From contig CAJMON010000005.1 of NCBI GenBank assembly GCA_905214955.1, positions 8,564-72,563 on the forward strand: a DNA stretch of 64,000 nt, read 5' to 3'. Origin of the DNA: an uncultured bacterium. GTDB lineage: Bacteria; Bacillota; Clostridia; Lachnospirales; Lachnospiraceae. The notes below the pieces were generated by a model. The model ran no database searches and was not told where the DNA came from. It saw nothing but the letters and a program-made list of their open reading frames with translations. Positions 23,355-32,923 of the stretch are shown here, one piece after another. Numbering within the stretch: the first letter of the stretch is position 1; each line of letters starts with the position of its first letter. The position numbers were made by a program, and so were the translations under genes.

Positions 23355-25700
23355 ATGAAAAAACATTATACGGTAGGGGTATTGATTGGAAATGCCAATT
23401 CGCCTCATACCATGAAATTTATGGAGGGGATTTACCAGTGTGCGGCGTCTATGAATGTAAATGTGGTGTATCTTCTGGGTATCCATAGCAGCTTTTACTA
23501 TCGGTCTTATTTTGGGGAGGATACCAGGGACGATTTTGATTATCAGTTTAACGTGGTGTATGATTATGCAGATCTTACAGATGCAGACGCCCTGATCATT
23601 GCTTACGGAACCCTTCACATTTTTCTGGAAAACCAGAAAAAGACAGACTTTTTGAAAAAGTTCCGGAACAAGCCCTGCATTCTCATGGAGGACCGGGACG
23701 AAGAAGGAAAGGCTGCTTCAGTAATTACAGACAACTATCATGGAATGTATGCCTTAGCAGAGCATCTGGTGAAAGACCATGGGTACCGGCAGATCGGCTA
23801 TCTGTCGGGCCCAAAAGGGAATACCGATGCAGAGGAACGGTTAAAAGCAGTCCGTGATGTGATGCAGACGTATCAGGTGCCATTTGATGAGTCCCACATT
23901 GCCTATGGGGATTTTTCGCCCTGCGTGGAGGGACAGATTCAGGAACTGTTTATGAGAATGCCCGGCATGGATGCTCTGATCTGCGCCAATGACGTGATGG
24001 CCTATACTGCTTATCAGAAATGTGCCCAAAGGGGGCTGACACCAGGCCACGACCTTGCTATTACCGGCTATGATGACTGGGAGCAGGCAGAGAATATGAA
24101 TCCGCCCCTGACTACGGTGGTTCAGAATTCCTATGATATGGGCTGGATGGCAGTGATTGGTGCTGTGGAATTATGCAGAGGCGGAAAAATCCACAATGTA
24201 GTGGTGCCAGCCCAGGTAAAGATTCGGGAATCCTGTGGCTGCAGCAGGGAACAGCGCTCTTTGGGAGGCTTTACCCAGGAGATGTCCGATGATTGGAAAA
24301 AGGCGGCAGGACAGTATCTGGAAGCTTTTGTGGAATCCGTGCTTCCGGAAAATGCAGGGGTAGACCTGCGAAGCCGCACCAGAGAACAGCTTCGGACGCT
24401 TCTCATGGAAGATTTCCGCAGGGAAGATACGGGAGACTATTTAAAACGCCGTCTTCAGAAACTGTTAAACAGCCGGATTCAGAAGCAGATTTCCATGAAC
24501 AGCCTGATCCGCTCTTTTGACCGGTATTTGGACGGCTGGATTCAAAAAGAATTGATAAAAGACTGCATTTCCAGGGAAGCCATACAGAATCTTCTCCTTC
24601 GGAAACGGCAGATTCATGAAACCGTGCTGGCCTATATGGTGCGCAGCGAAAAAGACCGGTTTTCCACCTTCCAGCAGGAAAGCTGGTTTCTGCCCCTGAT
24701 TTCCAGGGATATGCTGTGCCAGATGGATAGTGAAATGGGCCTGTACAAAAATGCCCTGATAAAGCTTCAGGCACTGGATGCGAAAAACTCTTTCCTCTAT
24801 ATTTTTGAGGAGCCCTGTGTCCACAGGCCGGGAGATACCTGGAAATGTCCGGAAAAAATGTACCTGGCAGCCATCCAGGAAGGAAAAGAGGTACGGGCCT
24901 TTGAAGAAGGAGGGCGGCCCTGGATTTCTGCTGAGCATCCACACAGCCAGGAAACCCTTCACTTAACCAGAAGAGAAGAACACTATGCATCCAGTGTCTT
25001 CTGTCTGTTTTCCGGGGAGATTCAGTACGGGGTGCTGGTGACAGAGATTCCGCCGGAGAAAATCTCTTTGTTTTATCTCATCAGCCGCCAGATTGGAAAC
25101 ATGCTCCGGCTGCACCAGATGTCGGTAGAACAGCAGAAGCTGCAGAAAAAGCTGGAGGCCCTGGTGGGCGAGGTGGAAGAAAAGAATAAGGTGCTGAATT
25201 TTATTTCCGTTTCCGATCCTCTTACCGGCTGCTTAAACCGCAGGGGATTTATGGAAAAGGCCCTGGAGCTGGACAAGGAATATGCAGGACAAACTGCATG
25301 GATTCTGTTAGGAGACCTAGATCATTTAAAGGAGATCAACGATACCTTTGGACATACAGAAGGGGATTTTGCCATCAGACGGTGCGCCAGTGTTTTAAAA
25401 GAAATTGCGGGAGAGAAAGGCCTTGCCGGGCGCATCGGCGGAGATGAATTCTGTGTCATGATGGTGCCAGGTAAAGAGGTATCCGGGGAAGCAGATACCT
25501 TAGAGAAGATTCGAAAACGAATCCAGGCTTTAAACGAGACATTTAACCAGGAGTCCGGGAAACCCTACTATGTGGAATTGTCCATTGGAGGCGTGCAGAT
25601 GGTATGCGGCAGCAGCCTGGCGCTTGACAAAGTATTAAGCGGTGCAGATGAAAAGCTGTATGAAGCAAAGAGCAGGAGAAGACCGTCCAGCATAAAATAA
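23355..25700 (+). CDS. LacI-type periplasmic-binding-like sensor fused to a GGDEF diguanylate cyclase
   Basis: A cytoplasmic protein of 781 residues. The first 290 residues form a type I periplasmic-binding-protein fold as in LacI/GalR regulators (VGVLIGNANSPHTMKFMEGI, DNYHGMYALAEHL, YLSGPKG, ICANDVMAYTAY, TGYDDW), but no helix-turn-helix precedes it. A 300-residue helical linker follows (about 300-600). The GGDEF domain (about 615-778) has SDPLTGCLNRRGF and an intact active-site loop RIGGDEF near residue 697. No RxxD inhibition site lies five residues before it. The protein probably couples binding of a small molecule, perhaps a sugar, to synthesis of cyclic di-GMP. No signal peptide is present, so sensing would be intracellular. 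Confidence 0.9.
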   Translation: MKKHYTVGVLIGNANSPHTMKFMEGIYQCAASMNVNVVYLLGIHSSFYYRSYFGEDTRDDFDYQFNVVYDYADLTDADALIIAYGTLHIFLENQKKTDFLKKFRNKPCILMEDRDEEGKAASVITDNYHGMYALAEHLVKDHGYRQIGYLSGPKGNTDAEERLKAVRDVMQTYQVPFDESHIAYGDFSPCVEGQIQELFMRMPGMDALICANDVMAYTAYQKCAQRGLTPGHDLAITGYDDWEQAENMNPPLTTVVQNSYDMGWMAVIGAVELCRGGKIHNVVVPAQVKIRESCGCSREQRSLGGFTQEMSDDWKKAAGQYLEAFVESVLPENAGVDLRSRTREQLRTLLMEDFRREDTGDYLKRRLQKLLNSRIQKQISMNSLIRSFDRYLDGWIQKELIKDCISREAIQNLLLRKRQIHETVLAYMVRSEKDRFSTFQQESWFLPLISRDMLCQMDSEMGLYKNALIKLQALDAKNSFLYIFEEPCVHRPGDTWKCPEKMYLAAIQEGKEVRAFEEGGRPWISAEHPHSQETLHLTRREEHYASSVFCLFSGEIQYGVLVTEIPPEKISLFYLISRQIGNMLRLHQMSVEQQKLQKKLEALVGEVEEKNKVLNFISVSDPLTGCLNRRGFMEKALELDKEYAGQTAWILLGDLDHLKEINDTFGHTEGDFAIRRCASVLKEIAGEKGLAGRIGGDEFCVMMVPGKEVSGEADTLEKIRKRIQALNETFNQESGKPYYVELSIGGVQMVCGSSLALDKVLSGADEKLYEAKSRRRPSSIK

Positions 25701-25718
25701 AAGAAAAAGGAAATCAGT

Positions 25719-26609
25719 ATGGACCGGGTTCGTCAGGCTGTACATGCAGAAGAAGCCGTAAGAAGAGGCCTTTCCGGAAAAGGGGTGACGGTGGCAGTGC
25801 TGGATACCGGGCTGTCGCCGGGCCCCGATTTTTATGGCCGGATCGTAAAGTTCGTGGATCTGGTAAATGGCCGGAAGGCCTGCTATGATGACAGCTCCCA
25901 CGGAACCCATGTGTGCGGAATCCTTGGAGGAAGCGGGAAGCTTTCCAGGGGAAGGTATGCGGGGATTGCGCCGGGATGTCTGCTTGTGCCGGTAAAAGTG
26001 CTGGATAGGGATGGCGGCGGAGCATTTGCAGATGTCCGGGAGGGAATCTGGTGGGTCATTGAGAACCGGAAGCGGTACAAAATCCGGATTTTAAACCTGT
26101 CGGTAGGAACGGTAAGGGAAGAAAAAGAAGAGGGAGACGAAGCAGAAGAGGCATTGATTTTAGAAGCTGCGGAAGCTGCATGGGACGCAGGAATAGTGGT
26201 GGTGGCTGCCAGCGGAAACAAAGGACCGGCAGATAAAAGCATTACGGTGCCGGGAAGCAGCCGGAAAGTTATTACCGTGGGAGCTTATGATGACTGTGGA
26301 AAAGTCTGTTATTCCGGAAGAGGGCCCACCAGGGAATGCATCTGTAAGCCGGATCTGTGTGCTCCAGGTTCCGGAATTCTTTCGACGGCCCCCCTGGGGG
26401 CAGGCCGGGGATTGGTTTACCAGCGAAAAAGCGGGACCTCCATGGCAGCACCTGTGGTGTCCGGGGCAGCGGCCCTGCTTTTGGAAAAATATCCGGATCT
26501 GACCAATGTGGAAGTGAAAATCCGGATGAAAGAAAGTGCTGAAGATCTGGGCCTTCCTAAGAACTGGCAGGGTTGGGGAAGAATCCATATCGGAAGACTG
26601 ACCAGGTAA
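25719..26609 (+). CDS. S8 family serine peptidase (subtilase)
   Basis: Compact subtilisin of 296 residues. Asp is in VAVLDTG, His in SSHGTHVCGILGG, Asn in AASGNKGP and Ser in SGTSMAAPVVSG, so the active site is complete. There is no signal peptide, and only about 20 residues precede the catalytic domain. This resembles intracellular AprX- or IspA-like subtilases rather than secreted ones. It lies 18 bases after the cyclase gene and is likely co-transcribed with it. A link between cyclic di-GMP sensing and an intracellular protease is possible but is inference from position only. Confidence 0.9.
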   Translation: MDRVRQAVHAEEAVRRGLSGKGVTVAVLDTGLSPGPDFYGRIVKFVDLVNGRKACYDDSSHGTHVCGILGGSGKLSRGRYAGIAPGCLLVPVKVLDRDGGGAFADVREGIWWVIENRKRYKIRILNLSVGTVREEKEEGDEAEEALILEAAEAAWDAGIVVVAASGNKGPADKSITVPGSSRKVITVGAYDDCGKVCYSGRGPTRECICKPDLCAPGSGILSTAPLGAGRGLVYQRKSGTSMAAPVVSGAAALLLEKYPDLTNVEVKIRMKESAEDLGLPKNWQGWGRIHIGRLTR

Positions 26610-26624
26610 ACAAAAAGGAAAGGC

Positions 26625-26653
26625 TTGACTTCAATTCTGGAATTGGATAAAAT
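26625..26653 (+). promoter_or_regulatory. Promoter of icd with a palindrome in its spacer
   Basis: TTGACT (26625-26630) and TAAAAT (26648-26653) are 17 bases apart. The spacer contains CAATTC-TG-GAATTG (26632-26645), a perfect inverted repeat placed where a repressor would block polymerase. Confidence 0.65.
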
Positions 26654-26703
26654 GACACCAATGCAGGGACTGCAGGAGAGCATGTATGAGGAGGATACCG
26701 AAG

Positions 26704-27912
26704 ATGGGAAAAATAAAAATGACCACTCCCTTAGTGGAGATGGATGGAGATGAAATGACCAGGATTCTCTGGAAACTGATCAAGGAAGAACTTCTCCTTC
26801 CGTTTGTGGATCTGAAGACAGAATACTATGATCTTGGCCTTGAACACCGGGATGAGACTAATGACCAGGTGACGTATGACAGTGCGTATGCGGCAAAAAA
26901 ATACGGTGTTGCAGTTAAATGTGCCACCATTACCCCCAATGCGGCACGGGTAAAGGAATATCATCTGAAAGAAATGTGGAAGAGCCCAAATGGTACCATC
27001 CGGGCCATTATGGACGGTACGGTGTTCCGTGCTCCCATCGTTGTAAAAGGAATTGAGCCCTGCGTAAAGAACTGGAAAAAACCCATCACCCTGGCAAGGC
27101 ATGCATATGGGGATGTGTACAAAGCTTCAGAGATGAAAGTACCAGGTCCTGGAAAGGCAGAGCTGGTCTTTACTGCGGAGGACGGCACTGAAACCAGAGA
27201 GCTGATCCATGAATTTAAAGGCCCGGGCATTCTTCAGGGAATGCACAACCTGAATAATTCCATTGAAAGCTTTGCCAGAAGCTGTTTCCAGTATGCCCTC
27301 AGTACTGGACAGGATCTGTGGTTTGCTACCAAAGATACCATTTCCAAGAAATACGACCATACCTTTAAGGATATTTTCCAGGAAATGTACGACAAAGAAT
27401 ACAAAGAAGCTTTTGAAAAGGCAGGCATCACCTATTTCTATACCCTGATTGACGATGCAGTGGCAAGACTGATGAAATCCGAAGGCGGCTTTATCTGGGC
27501 TTGCAAAAATTATGACGGCGATGTGATGAGTGATATGGTTTCCTCTGCTTTTGGATCTCTTGCCATGATGACCTCTGTGCTGGTATCTCCGGAAGGCAAA
27601 TATGAATACGAAGCTGCCCACGGCACCGTACAGCGCCATTATTACAAATATCTGGCAGGTGAAGAGACTTCCACCAACTCTGTCGCCACTATCTTTGCCT
27701 GGAGCGGAGCACTCAGAAAGAGAGGCGAATTAGACGGTCTTGCTGATCTGTCTGCCTTTGCAGATAAACTGGAAAAAGCGGTGATTACCACCATTGAAAG
27801 CGGAAAAATGACCAAGGATCTGGCACTGATCACCACCCATCCTTCACCGGTGGTATTAAACAGCCAGGAATTCATTCAGGCAGTACGTCTGGAACTGGAA
27901 AAGAATTTATGA
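26704..27912 (+). CDS. icd: NADP-dependent isocitrate dehydrogenase, eukaryote-like dimeric type
   Basis: Oxidises isocitrate to 2-oxoglutarate with NADP, giving the glutamate precursor and NADPH. The 402-residue protein is of the type similar to eukaryotic cytosolic IDH rather than the E. coli type. It has [19 protein letters not shown] at the N-terminus, [13 protein letters not shown], the substrate segment [16 protein letters not shown], and the C-terminal [11 protein letters not shown] and [16 protein letters not shown]. An in-frame ATG at 26686 adds six codons. The ATG at 26704 is preferred because GAGGAGG (inside that extension) is then 9-10 bases upstream and the family begins at this point. 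The downstream YkgJ gene overlaps by 4 bases. Confidence 0.96.
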   Translation: MGKIKMTTPLVEMDGDEMTRILWKLIKEELLLPFVDLKTEYYDLGLEHRDETNDQVTYDSAYAAKKYGVAVKCATITPNAARVKEYHLKEMWKSPNGTIRAIMDGTVFRAPIVVKGIEPCVKNWKKPITLARHAYGDVYKASEMKVPGPGKAELVFTAEDGTETRELIHEFKGPGILQGMHNLNNSIESFARSCFQYALSTGQDLWFATKDTISKKYDHTFKDIFQEMYDKEYKEAFEKAGITYFYTLIDDAVARLMKSEGGFIWACKNYDGDVMSDMVSSAFGSLAMMTSVLVSPEGKYEYEAAHGTVQRHYYKYLAGEETSTNSVATIFAWSGALRKRGELDGLADLSAFADKLEKAVITTIESGKMTKDLALITTHPSPVVLNSQEFIQAVRLELEKNL

Positions 27913-28574
27913 AACGGCAGGTAAGCCTGGAAGAGATCTCAGACGGAAAGCTTTATGGAGGAGCTGATCTGGTAAAGGCGGACTGTCAGGACTGCAAAGG
28001 CTGCAGCGCCTGCTGCTATGGGATGGGGGAGTCCATTGTCTTAGACCCCAGAGATGTGTTTGATCTGTGCAGAGGACTGTCTGTCCGGTTTGAGGATCTT
28101 TTAGCAAGTACCGTCGCGCTTCATGTGGTGGATGGAGTGATTCTTCCAAACCTTCAGATGACAGGAAAAGATGAGAGCTGCCGGTTTTTAAATGAACTTG
28201 GACGGTGCAGCATCCATGCTTTCCGGCCTGGGATCTGCCGCCTGTTTCCTCTGGGGCGGTACTATGAAAATGGCAGTTTTCAGTATTTTCTCCAGACTCA
28301 TGAGTGCAGAAAAGAAAACCGGACAAAGGTGAAAGTGCGAAAATGGATTGGCCTTGGAGATTTTAAGACGTATGAGGAGTTTGTAAAAGACTGGCATTAT
28401 TTTCTGGAAAAGCTGGAGACGGCTTTAGAGGGGCAGGAGAGTGATTCACCTTTTTCCCGAAACGTCAGCCTCTATGTGCTGAAAAGTTTTTATCAGACCC
28501 CTTATGATCTGGAAAAAGATTTTTACCCTCAGTTTTATGAAAGACTGGGGGAGGCGAAAAAAATATTTGGATAA
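27909..28574 (+). CDS. YkgJ family cysteine cluster protein
   Basis: A 221-residue member of the YkgJ (UPF0153) cysteine-cluster family, thought to bind zinc or an iron-sulphur cluster; its reaction is unknown. The cysteine pattern is seen as [13 protein letters not shown] near residue 27, [26 protein letters not shown] near residues 95-120, and a final Cys in HECRKEN. It starts inside the icd stop (ATGA overlap), so translation is coupled to isocitrate dehydrogenase. The C-terminal half is helical and less conserved. A strong terminator follows. Confidence 0.87.
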   Translation: MKRQVSLEEISDGKLYGGADLVKADCQDCKGCSACCYGMGESIVLDPRDVFDLCRGLSVRFEDLLASTVALHVVDGVILPNLQMTGKDESCRFLNELGRCSIHAFRPGICRLFPLGRYYENGSFQYFLQTHECRKENRTKVKVRKWIGLGDFKTYEEFVKDWHYFLEKLETALEGQESDSPFSRNVSLYVLKSFYQTPYDLEKDFYPQFYERLGEAKKIFG

Positions 28575-28575
28575 G

Positions 28576-28626
28576 AAATGGGAAGAGCTGCTGAGGATTA
28601 ATCCTCAGCCAGTTCTTCCCATTTTT
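28576..28626 (+). terminator. Large bidirectional terminator between convergent genes
   Basis: Nested stems: AAATGGGAAGA with TCTTCCCATTT outside and CTGAGGAT with ATCCTCAG inside, then a T run. It covers the stop codon of the ABC-F gene on the other strand, so the last codons of that gene form part of the hairpin. Confidence 0.85.
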
Positions 28627-30517
28627 CGTAAAGCTGTTCCAGTTCTTCTAAAATGGCGGCTTTCTCGGTATTTAATTTCATGCATTCAGAAACCTGGGTA
28701 AAGATTTCCTCCTTGGAGAGGGCTTCGTCAATAGTTTTGTCCCGTTCCTCTAATTCGGCGATGCGTTCTTCCGTCTTTTTTAAGTCATTCTGGCGTTTCC
28801 GGATGCGGGCCTGCTCTTCTTTCTGCTGTTTCCAGTCCAGCTTGGTGGCGGTATCCGTCTGAGGAGCAGCTTCTGGCTGGGCAGCAGAGGAAGGTGCGTA
28901 GATGGCGGTGAGGGCTTCTTTTTTTTCTAGATAGTAGTCATAATTACCCACATAATTTACCAGGGTATTTCCGGTCAGCTCCAGGATCCGGGTGGCAGTC
29001 TGGTTGATGAAATACCGGTCATGGGAGACGTAAAGGAGAGTGCCGGTGTAGTTGTTTAAGGCTTCTTCCAGAATCTCCTTGGAGGTGATATCTAAGTGGT
29101 TGGTAGGCTCATCTAAGATAATGAAGTTGGCTTCCGAGAGCATCAGCTTGGCAAGGGAAACCCGGCCCCGCTCGCCGCCGCTTAAATCGCTGATCCGCTT
29201 AAATACATCATCCCCGGTAAAGAGGAAAGCAGCCAGGCAGCTGCGGATTTCCGTATTGCTTAAGTTTGGATAATCGTCGGAAATTTCCTGGAATAGATTT
29301 TTTTCCATGTGGAGCACGTGATGTTCCTGGTCGTAATAGCCGATGTGAACCTTGCTTCCTAAGGCGCAGGTACCGGCATCCGGCTCTAACAGGCCGTTGA
29401 TGATTTTTAAAATGGTGGTTTTTCCAGTGCCATTGTTTCCGATGATGGCCACCCGCTCGCCGCGTTTTACCTGGAAATCCAGGTTTTCAAAGAGGGTATG
29501 GCCGTCAAAGGATTTGGAAAGGCCTTCCACGGTGAGAACGTCATTTCCGCTGACCGTTCTGGGGGAGAGGGTGATGTGCATGTCAGCGCTGACCTCAGAA
29601 GGTTTTTCTATACGGTCCAGCTTGTCTAACATCTTTTCCCGGCTTTCCGCCCGTTTGATAGATTTTTCCCGGTTAAAGGATTTTAATTTGGCAATGACTT
29701 CTTCCTGGTGGTGGATTTCCTGCTGCTGGTTTAAATAGGCCTTTAACTGGGCATCCCGGATCTGTGCTCGTTTGGCAGCATAATCAGAGTAATTGCCAAG
29801 GTAGGTGGTGACATTTCCGTTGTCAATCTCGATGATTTTGGTGACAACCCGGTTTAGAAAGTACCGGTCATGGGCAACGATAAGGACAGCTCCTGGATAA
29901 TTCAAAAGATAATTCTCCAGCCAGGCAATGGACTGCATGTCCAGGTGGTTGGTAGGCTCGTCCAGAAGAATGATATCCGGTGCGGTAAGGAGAAGCTTGC
30001 CAAGAGCCACACGGGTTTTCTGGCCGCCGGAGAGTGTGCTCACCTTTTTGGAAAATTCATCCTCCTGAAAGCCAAGGCCTTTTAACACGCCGGTGACTTC
30101 ACTTTGGCAGGCATAGCCGTTGCGGTGCTCAAATTCGGTGTTTAAACGGTTGTAGGTCTCCAGGACGGCTGTTAAGGCTTCCCCTTCTAAGGTTTTCATT
30201 TCCTGTTCCAGGGAGCGGATCTTCTTCTCCATATCCAGAATGTCCTGTTTGACGGAGAGAAGCTCTTCGTAAATGGTATTTTCCGAAGAAACGGCGTCAT
30301 GCTGGGCTAAGTACCCCAGGGTTTTTCCTTTGGAGAGGATCACTTCTCCGCCGTCTGCGTCCATCTGATGGACAATGATTTTTAAAAGGGTGGATTTTCC
30401 GGCACCGTTGATGCCCACAATGGCGGCTTTCTCCCGGTCTTCAATGTGGAAGGACGCATTTTTTAAGATTACGTCTGTTCCAAAGCTTTTCTGTATATTC
30501 TGACAGGCTAAAATCAT
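28598..30517 (-). CDS. ABC-F family ATPase
   Basis: Soluble tandem ATPase of 639 residues with no membrane part. ABC-F proteins act on the ribosome, as translation factors or as antibiotic protection proteins. First domain: Walker A GINGAGKST, signature LSGGQKTRVALGKLLL, Walker B IILLDEPTNHLD. Second domain: Walker A GNNGTGKTT, signature LSGGERGRVSLAKLML, Walker B FIILDEPTNHLD. The inter-domain linker (about 240-320) is a charged helix pair with the KAYLNQQQEIHHQEE and RAESREKMLDKL segments. An acidic and basic coiled-coil C-terminal extension (about 545-639) places it near the YfmM/YdiF/Uup type. Whether it gives antibiotic tolerance cannot be read from the sequence. Confidence 0.93.
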   Translation of the reverse strand: MILACQNIQKSFGTDVILKNASFHIEDREKAAIVGINGAGKSTLLKIIVHQMDADGGEVILSKGKTLGYLAQHDAVSSENTIYEELLSVKQDILDMEKKIRSLEQEMKTLEGEALTAVLETYNRLNTEFEHRNGYACQSEVTGVLKGLGFQEDEFSKKVSTLSGGQKTRVALGKLLLTAPDIILLDEPTNHLDMQSIAWLENYLLNYPGAVLIVAHDRYFLNRVVTKIIEIDNGNVTTYLGNYSDYAAKRAQIRDAQLKAYLNQQQEIHHQEEVIAKLKSFNREKSIKRAESREKMLDKLDRIEKPSEVSADMHITLSPRTVSGNDVLTVEGLSKSFDGHTLFENLDFQVKRGERVAIIGNNGTGKTTILKIINGLLEPDAGTCALGSKVHIGYYDQEHHVLHMEKNLFQEISDDYPNLSNTEIRSCLAAFLFTGDDVFKRISDLSGGERGRVSLAKLMLSEANFIILDEPTNHLDITSKEILEEALNNYTGTLLYVSHDRYFINQTATRILELTGNTLVNYVGNYDYYLEKKEALTAIYAPSSAAQPEAAPQTDTATKLDWKQQKEEQARIRKRQNDLKKTEERIAELEERDKTIDEALSKEEIFTQVSECMKLNTEKAAILEELEQLYEKWEELAED

Positions 30518-30716
30518 ATCTGTTCATTCCTCTATGTTCTCAAATCTTTCACGTTCCAGCCTATTTTATCACAGGAAGTGGGAATGCACCAGAGGTTTTT
30601 TGTGCAAAAAGACACTGGACGAAGCGGGGGTTTTGAGGTACTATAAGGAAATACAAAACGGACGATAAAAGACAGATGTCTGTGTTTGGAAGTACATGAG
30701 GAGGATGCCAGAGATT

Positions 30717-32036
30717 ATGAAAAAGGTAGTAAAATTCGGAGGAAGCTCCCTGGCCAGCGCGGAGCAGTTTAAAAAAGTAGGGGACATTATCCGGTCAGAT
30801 GAAGGACGCCGCTATGTGATCCCTTCCGCACCTGGAAAGCGGTTTTCAGAGGATACCAAGGTAACTGATATGCTGTACGGATGCTATGCAAAGGCAGAAG
30901 CAGGGAAGAATTTTGATGCGGAGCTTACAGCCATTGCGGACAGATATCAGCAGATCATTGACGGCCTGGGTCTTTCCCTGGATCTTTCCGGAGAGTTTGA
31001 GGAGATTGGCAGACGTTTTGCAGCAAAAGAGGGCAAAGATTATGCCGCTTCCAGAGGGGAATACTTAAACGGCAAAGTCATGGCAGAGTATCTGGGGTAT
31101 GAATTCGTAGATCCTGCAGAGGGGATTTATTTTTATGAGGACGGCACCTTCAATGCCGAAAAAACAAACGTGGAACTGGCAGCCAGATTAAAACAGATTG
31201 AAAGAGCCGTAATTCCCGGATTTTATGGCGCATATGATGATGGACGGATCTGCACCTTTTCAAGAGGCGGTTCCGATGTGACCGGTTCCATTGTGGCAAA
31301 GGCCATTTCTGCAGACATGTATGAGAACTGGACCGATGTATCCGGCTTCCTGGTGACAGACCCTAGAATCATCAAAGATCCGGAAGTCATTGAGACCATC
31401 ACCTACCGGGAGCTTCGGGAGCTGTCCTACATGGGGGCCACTGTTCTTCATGAAGATGCTATTTTCCCGGTGCGCAAAGAAGGCATCCCCATCAATATCC
31501 GAAACACCAACAAGCCGGAAGACAGGGGAACCCTTATTGTAGAAAGCACCTGCCGCAGACCCAAGTTTACCATTACTGGTATTGCAGGAAAGAAAGGCTT
31601 TGCAGCGTTAAACATTGAAAAAGACATGATGAATGCAGAAATCGGTTTTGGCCGGAAAGTGCTTCAGGTGTTTGAAGAAAACCATGTATCTTTCGAGCAT
31701 ATGCCCTCCGGCATTGATACCATGACCATCTTTGTACACCAGAGCGAATTTGAAGAGCATGAGCAGAAGATCATGGCAGGCATCCACCGGGCAGTGGAAC
31801 CGGATTCTCTGGAGCTGGAGGCAGACCTGGCACTGATTGCGGTAGTTGGACGGGGAATGCGTTCTACCAGAGGAACTGCAGGAAGAATTTTTGCAGCACT
31901 GGCCCATGCCAACATCAACATCAAGATGATTGACCAGGGCTCCAGTGAGTTAAACATCATCATTGGTGTAAGAAACGAAGATTTTGAAAATGCCATTCGT
32001 GCAATCTACGATATTTTCGTAACAGCCAGATTATAA
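30717..32036 (+). CDS. Aspartate kinase
   Basis: Phosphorylates aspartate, the first step to lysine, threonine, methionine and diaminopimelate. The 439-residue protein starts with the kinase signature KKVVKFGGSSLAS and has the clostridial variant PSAPGKRF. The active-site segment FSRGGSDVTGSIVA and the substrate region VLHEDAIFPV are seen. Two ACT domains fill the C-terminal third (about 300-439), where amino acid feedback would act. The frame opens with an ATG at 30696, but the ATG at 30717 is chosen: GAGGAGGA lies ahead of it and it fits the family start. The same ATG-AGGAGGAT arrangement precedes icd. No lysine riboswitch is apparent in the short leader. Confidence 0.95.
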   Translation: MKKVVKFGGSSLASAEQFKKVGDIIRSDEGRRYVIPSAPGKRFSEDTKVTDMLYGCYAKAEAGKNFDAELTAIADRYQQIIDGLGLSLDLSGEFEEIGRRFAAKEGKDYAASRGEYLNGKVMAEYLGYEFVDPAEGIYFYEDGTFNAEKTNVELAARLKQIERAVIPGFYGAYDDGRICTFSRGGSDVTGSIVAKAISADMYENWTDVSGFLVTDPRIIKDPEVIETITYRELRELSYMGATVLHEDAIFPVRKEGIPINIRNTNKPEDRGTLIVESTCRRPKFTITGIAGKKGFAALNIEKDMMNAEIGFGRKVLQVFEENHVSFEHMPSGIDTMTIFVHQSEFEEHEQKIMAGIHRAVEPDSLELEADLALIAVVGRGMRSTRGTAGRIFAALAHANINIKMIDQGSSELNIIIGVRNEDFENAIRAIYDIFVTARL

Positions 32037-32103
32037 AGCGTGTAAGATTGGTTGGTTTTCTTTTTGATTTATGCGGTTTCCAGGAGGTTTCTTTGACATT
32101 TAT

Positions 32104-32132
32104 TTGACATTCCGGCGGCAATCTATTATAAT
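32104..32132 (+). promoter_or_regulatory. Perfect consensus promoter of rex
   Basis: TTGACA (32104-32109), a 17-base spacer, TATAAT (32127-32132). This is the exact sigma-A consensus and implies strong basal transcription of rex. It also excludes the longer frame from 32071. Confidence 0.85.
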
Positions 32133-32169
32133 AAAATTACTTATTATTTGCGGAAGGAATGACTTTGAA

Positions 32170-32814
32170 ATGGAGGGAAAAGAGATCTCAAGAGCTGTCA
32201 TCAAGCGGCTTCCCCGGTATTACCGGTATCTGGGTGAGCTTTTGGAAAGCGGCGTTGAACGGATTTCATCCAATGAATTAAGCGATCAGATGAAGGTAAC
32301 AGCATCCCAGATTCGTCAGGATTTAAACAATTTCGGCGGATTTGGCCAGCAGGGATATGGGTACAATGTCAAATATCTGTATTCTGAGATTGCCAAGATT
32401 CTGGGACTGGACAGAACATACCACGTGATCATTGTAGGCGTTGGAAACTTAGGACAGGCACTTGCCAATTACGTACAGTTTGAAAAACGCGGCTTTATGA
32501 TCATTGGACTTTTTGATGTAAACCCGGTTCTGCGGGGCGTGACGGTGAGAGGCATCCCTATCCGGATGGCGGATGAGCTCCCAGAATTTTTAAAAGAAAA
32601 CCATGTGGATATTGCAGCACTTACCCTGCCAAAGGCTAACGCCAGCGAGATGGCAGACATTCTGGTGGAAAACGGAGTGCCGGCGATCTGGAATTTTGCA
32701 CACACAGACCTGCATCTGCCGGATCATGTGATCGTGGAGAATGTGCATCTTTCTGAGAGCCTGATGCAGCTTTCTTATAATCTGAACCGCTACAATCAGC
32801 AGCATAAGAAGTAG
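32170..32814 (+). CDS. rex: Redox-sensing transcriptional repressor Rex
   Basis: Rex senses the NADH/NAD ratio and represses fermentation and redox genes when NADH is low. The 214-residue protein has an N-terminal winged helix (AVIKRLPRYYRYLGEL, then SQIRQDLNNFGGFGQQGYGYNV). The Rossmann NADH site is GVGNLGQALANY. The C-terminus ends with the swapped helix and VIVENVHLSESLMQLSYNL. The ATG at 32170 is chosen from family length and because the promoter lies between it and the earlier ATG at 32071. It is transcribed alone and followed by a terminator. Confidence 0.96.
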   Translation: MEGKEISRAVIKRLPRYYRYLGELLESGVERISSNELSDQMKVTASQIRQDLNNFGGFGQQGYGYNVKYLYSEIAKILGLDRTYHVIIVGVGNLGQALANYVQFEKRGFMIIGLFDVNPVLRGVTVRGIPIRMADELPEFLKENHVDIAALTLPKANASEMADILVENGVPAIWNFAHTDLHLPDHVIVENVHLSESLMQLSYNLNRYNQQHKK

Positions 32815-32839
32815 ACATGTGGAACATATAGAGCCAAAG

Positions 32840-32885
32840 AAAACAACGTGTGTCCCAAAGATGGCAGAGATACACGTTGTTTTTG
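32840..32885 (+). terminator. Rho-independent terminator of rex
   Basis: A perfect 12-bp stem (AAAACAACGTGT with ACACGTTGTTTT) with a 20-base loop, followed by T. Confidence 0.82.
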
Positions 32886-32923
32886 CGTAAAATCCATGAA
32901 AACCAGCGAGGGAGATGAGAAAC

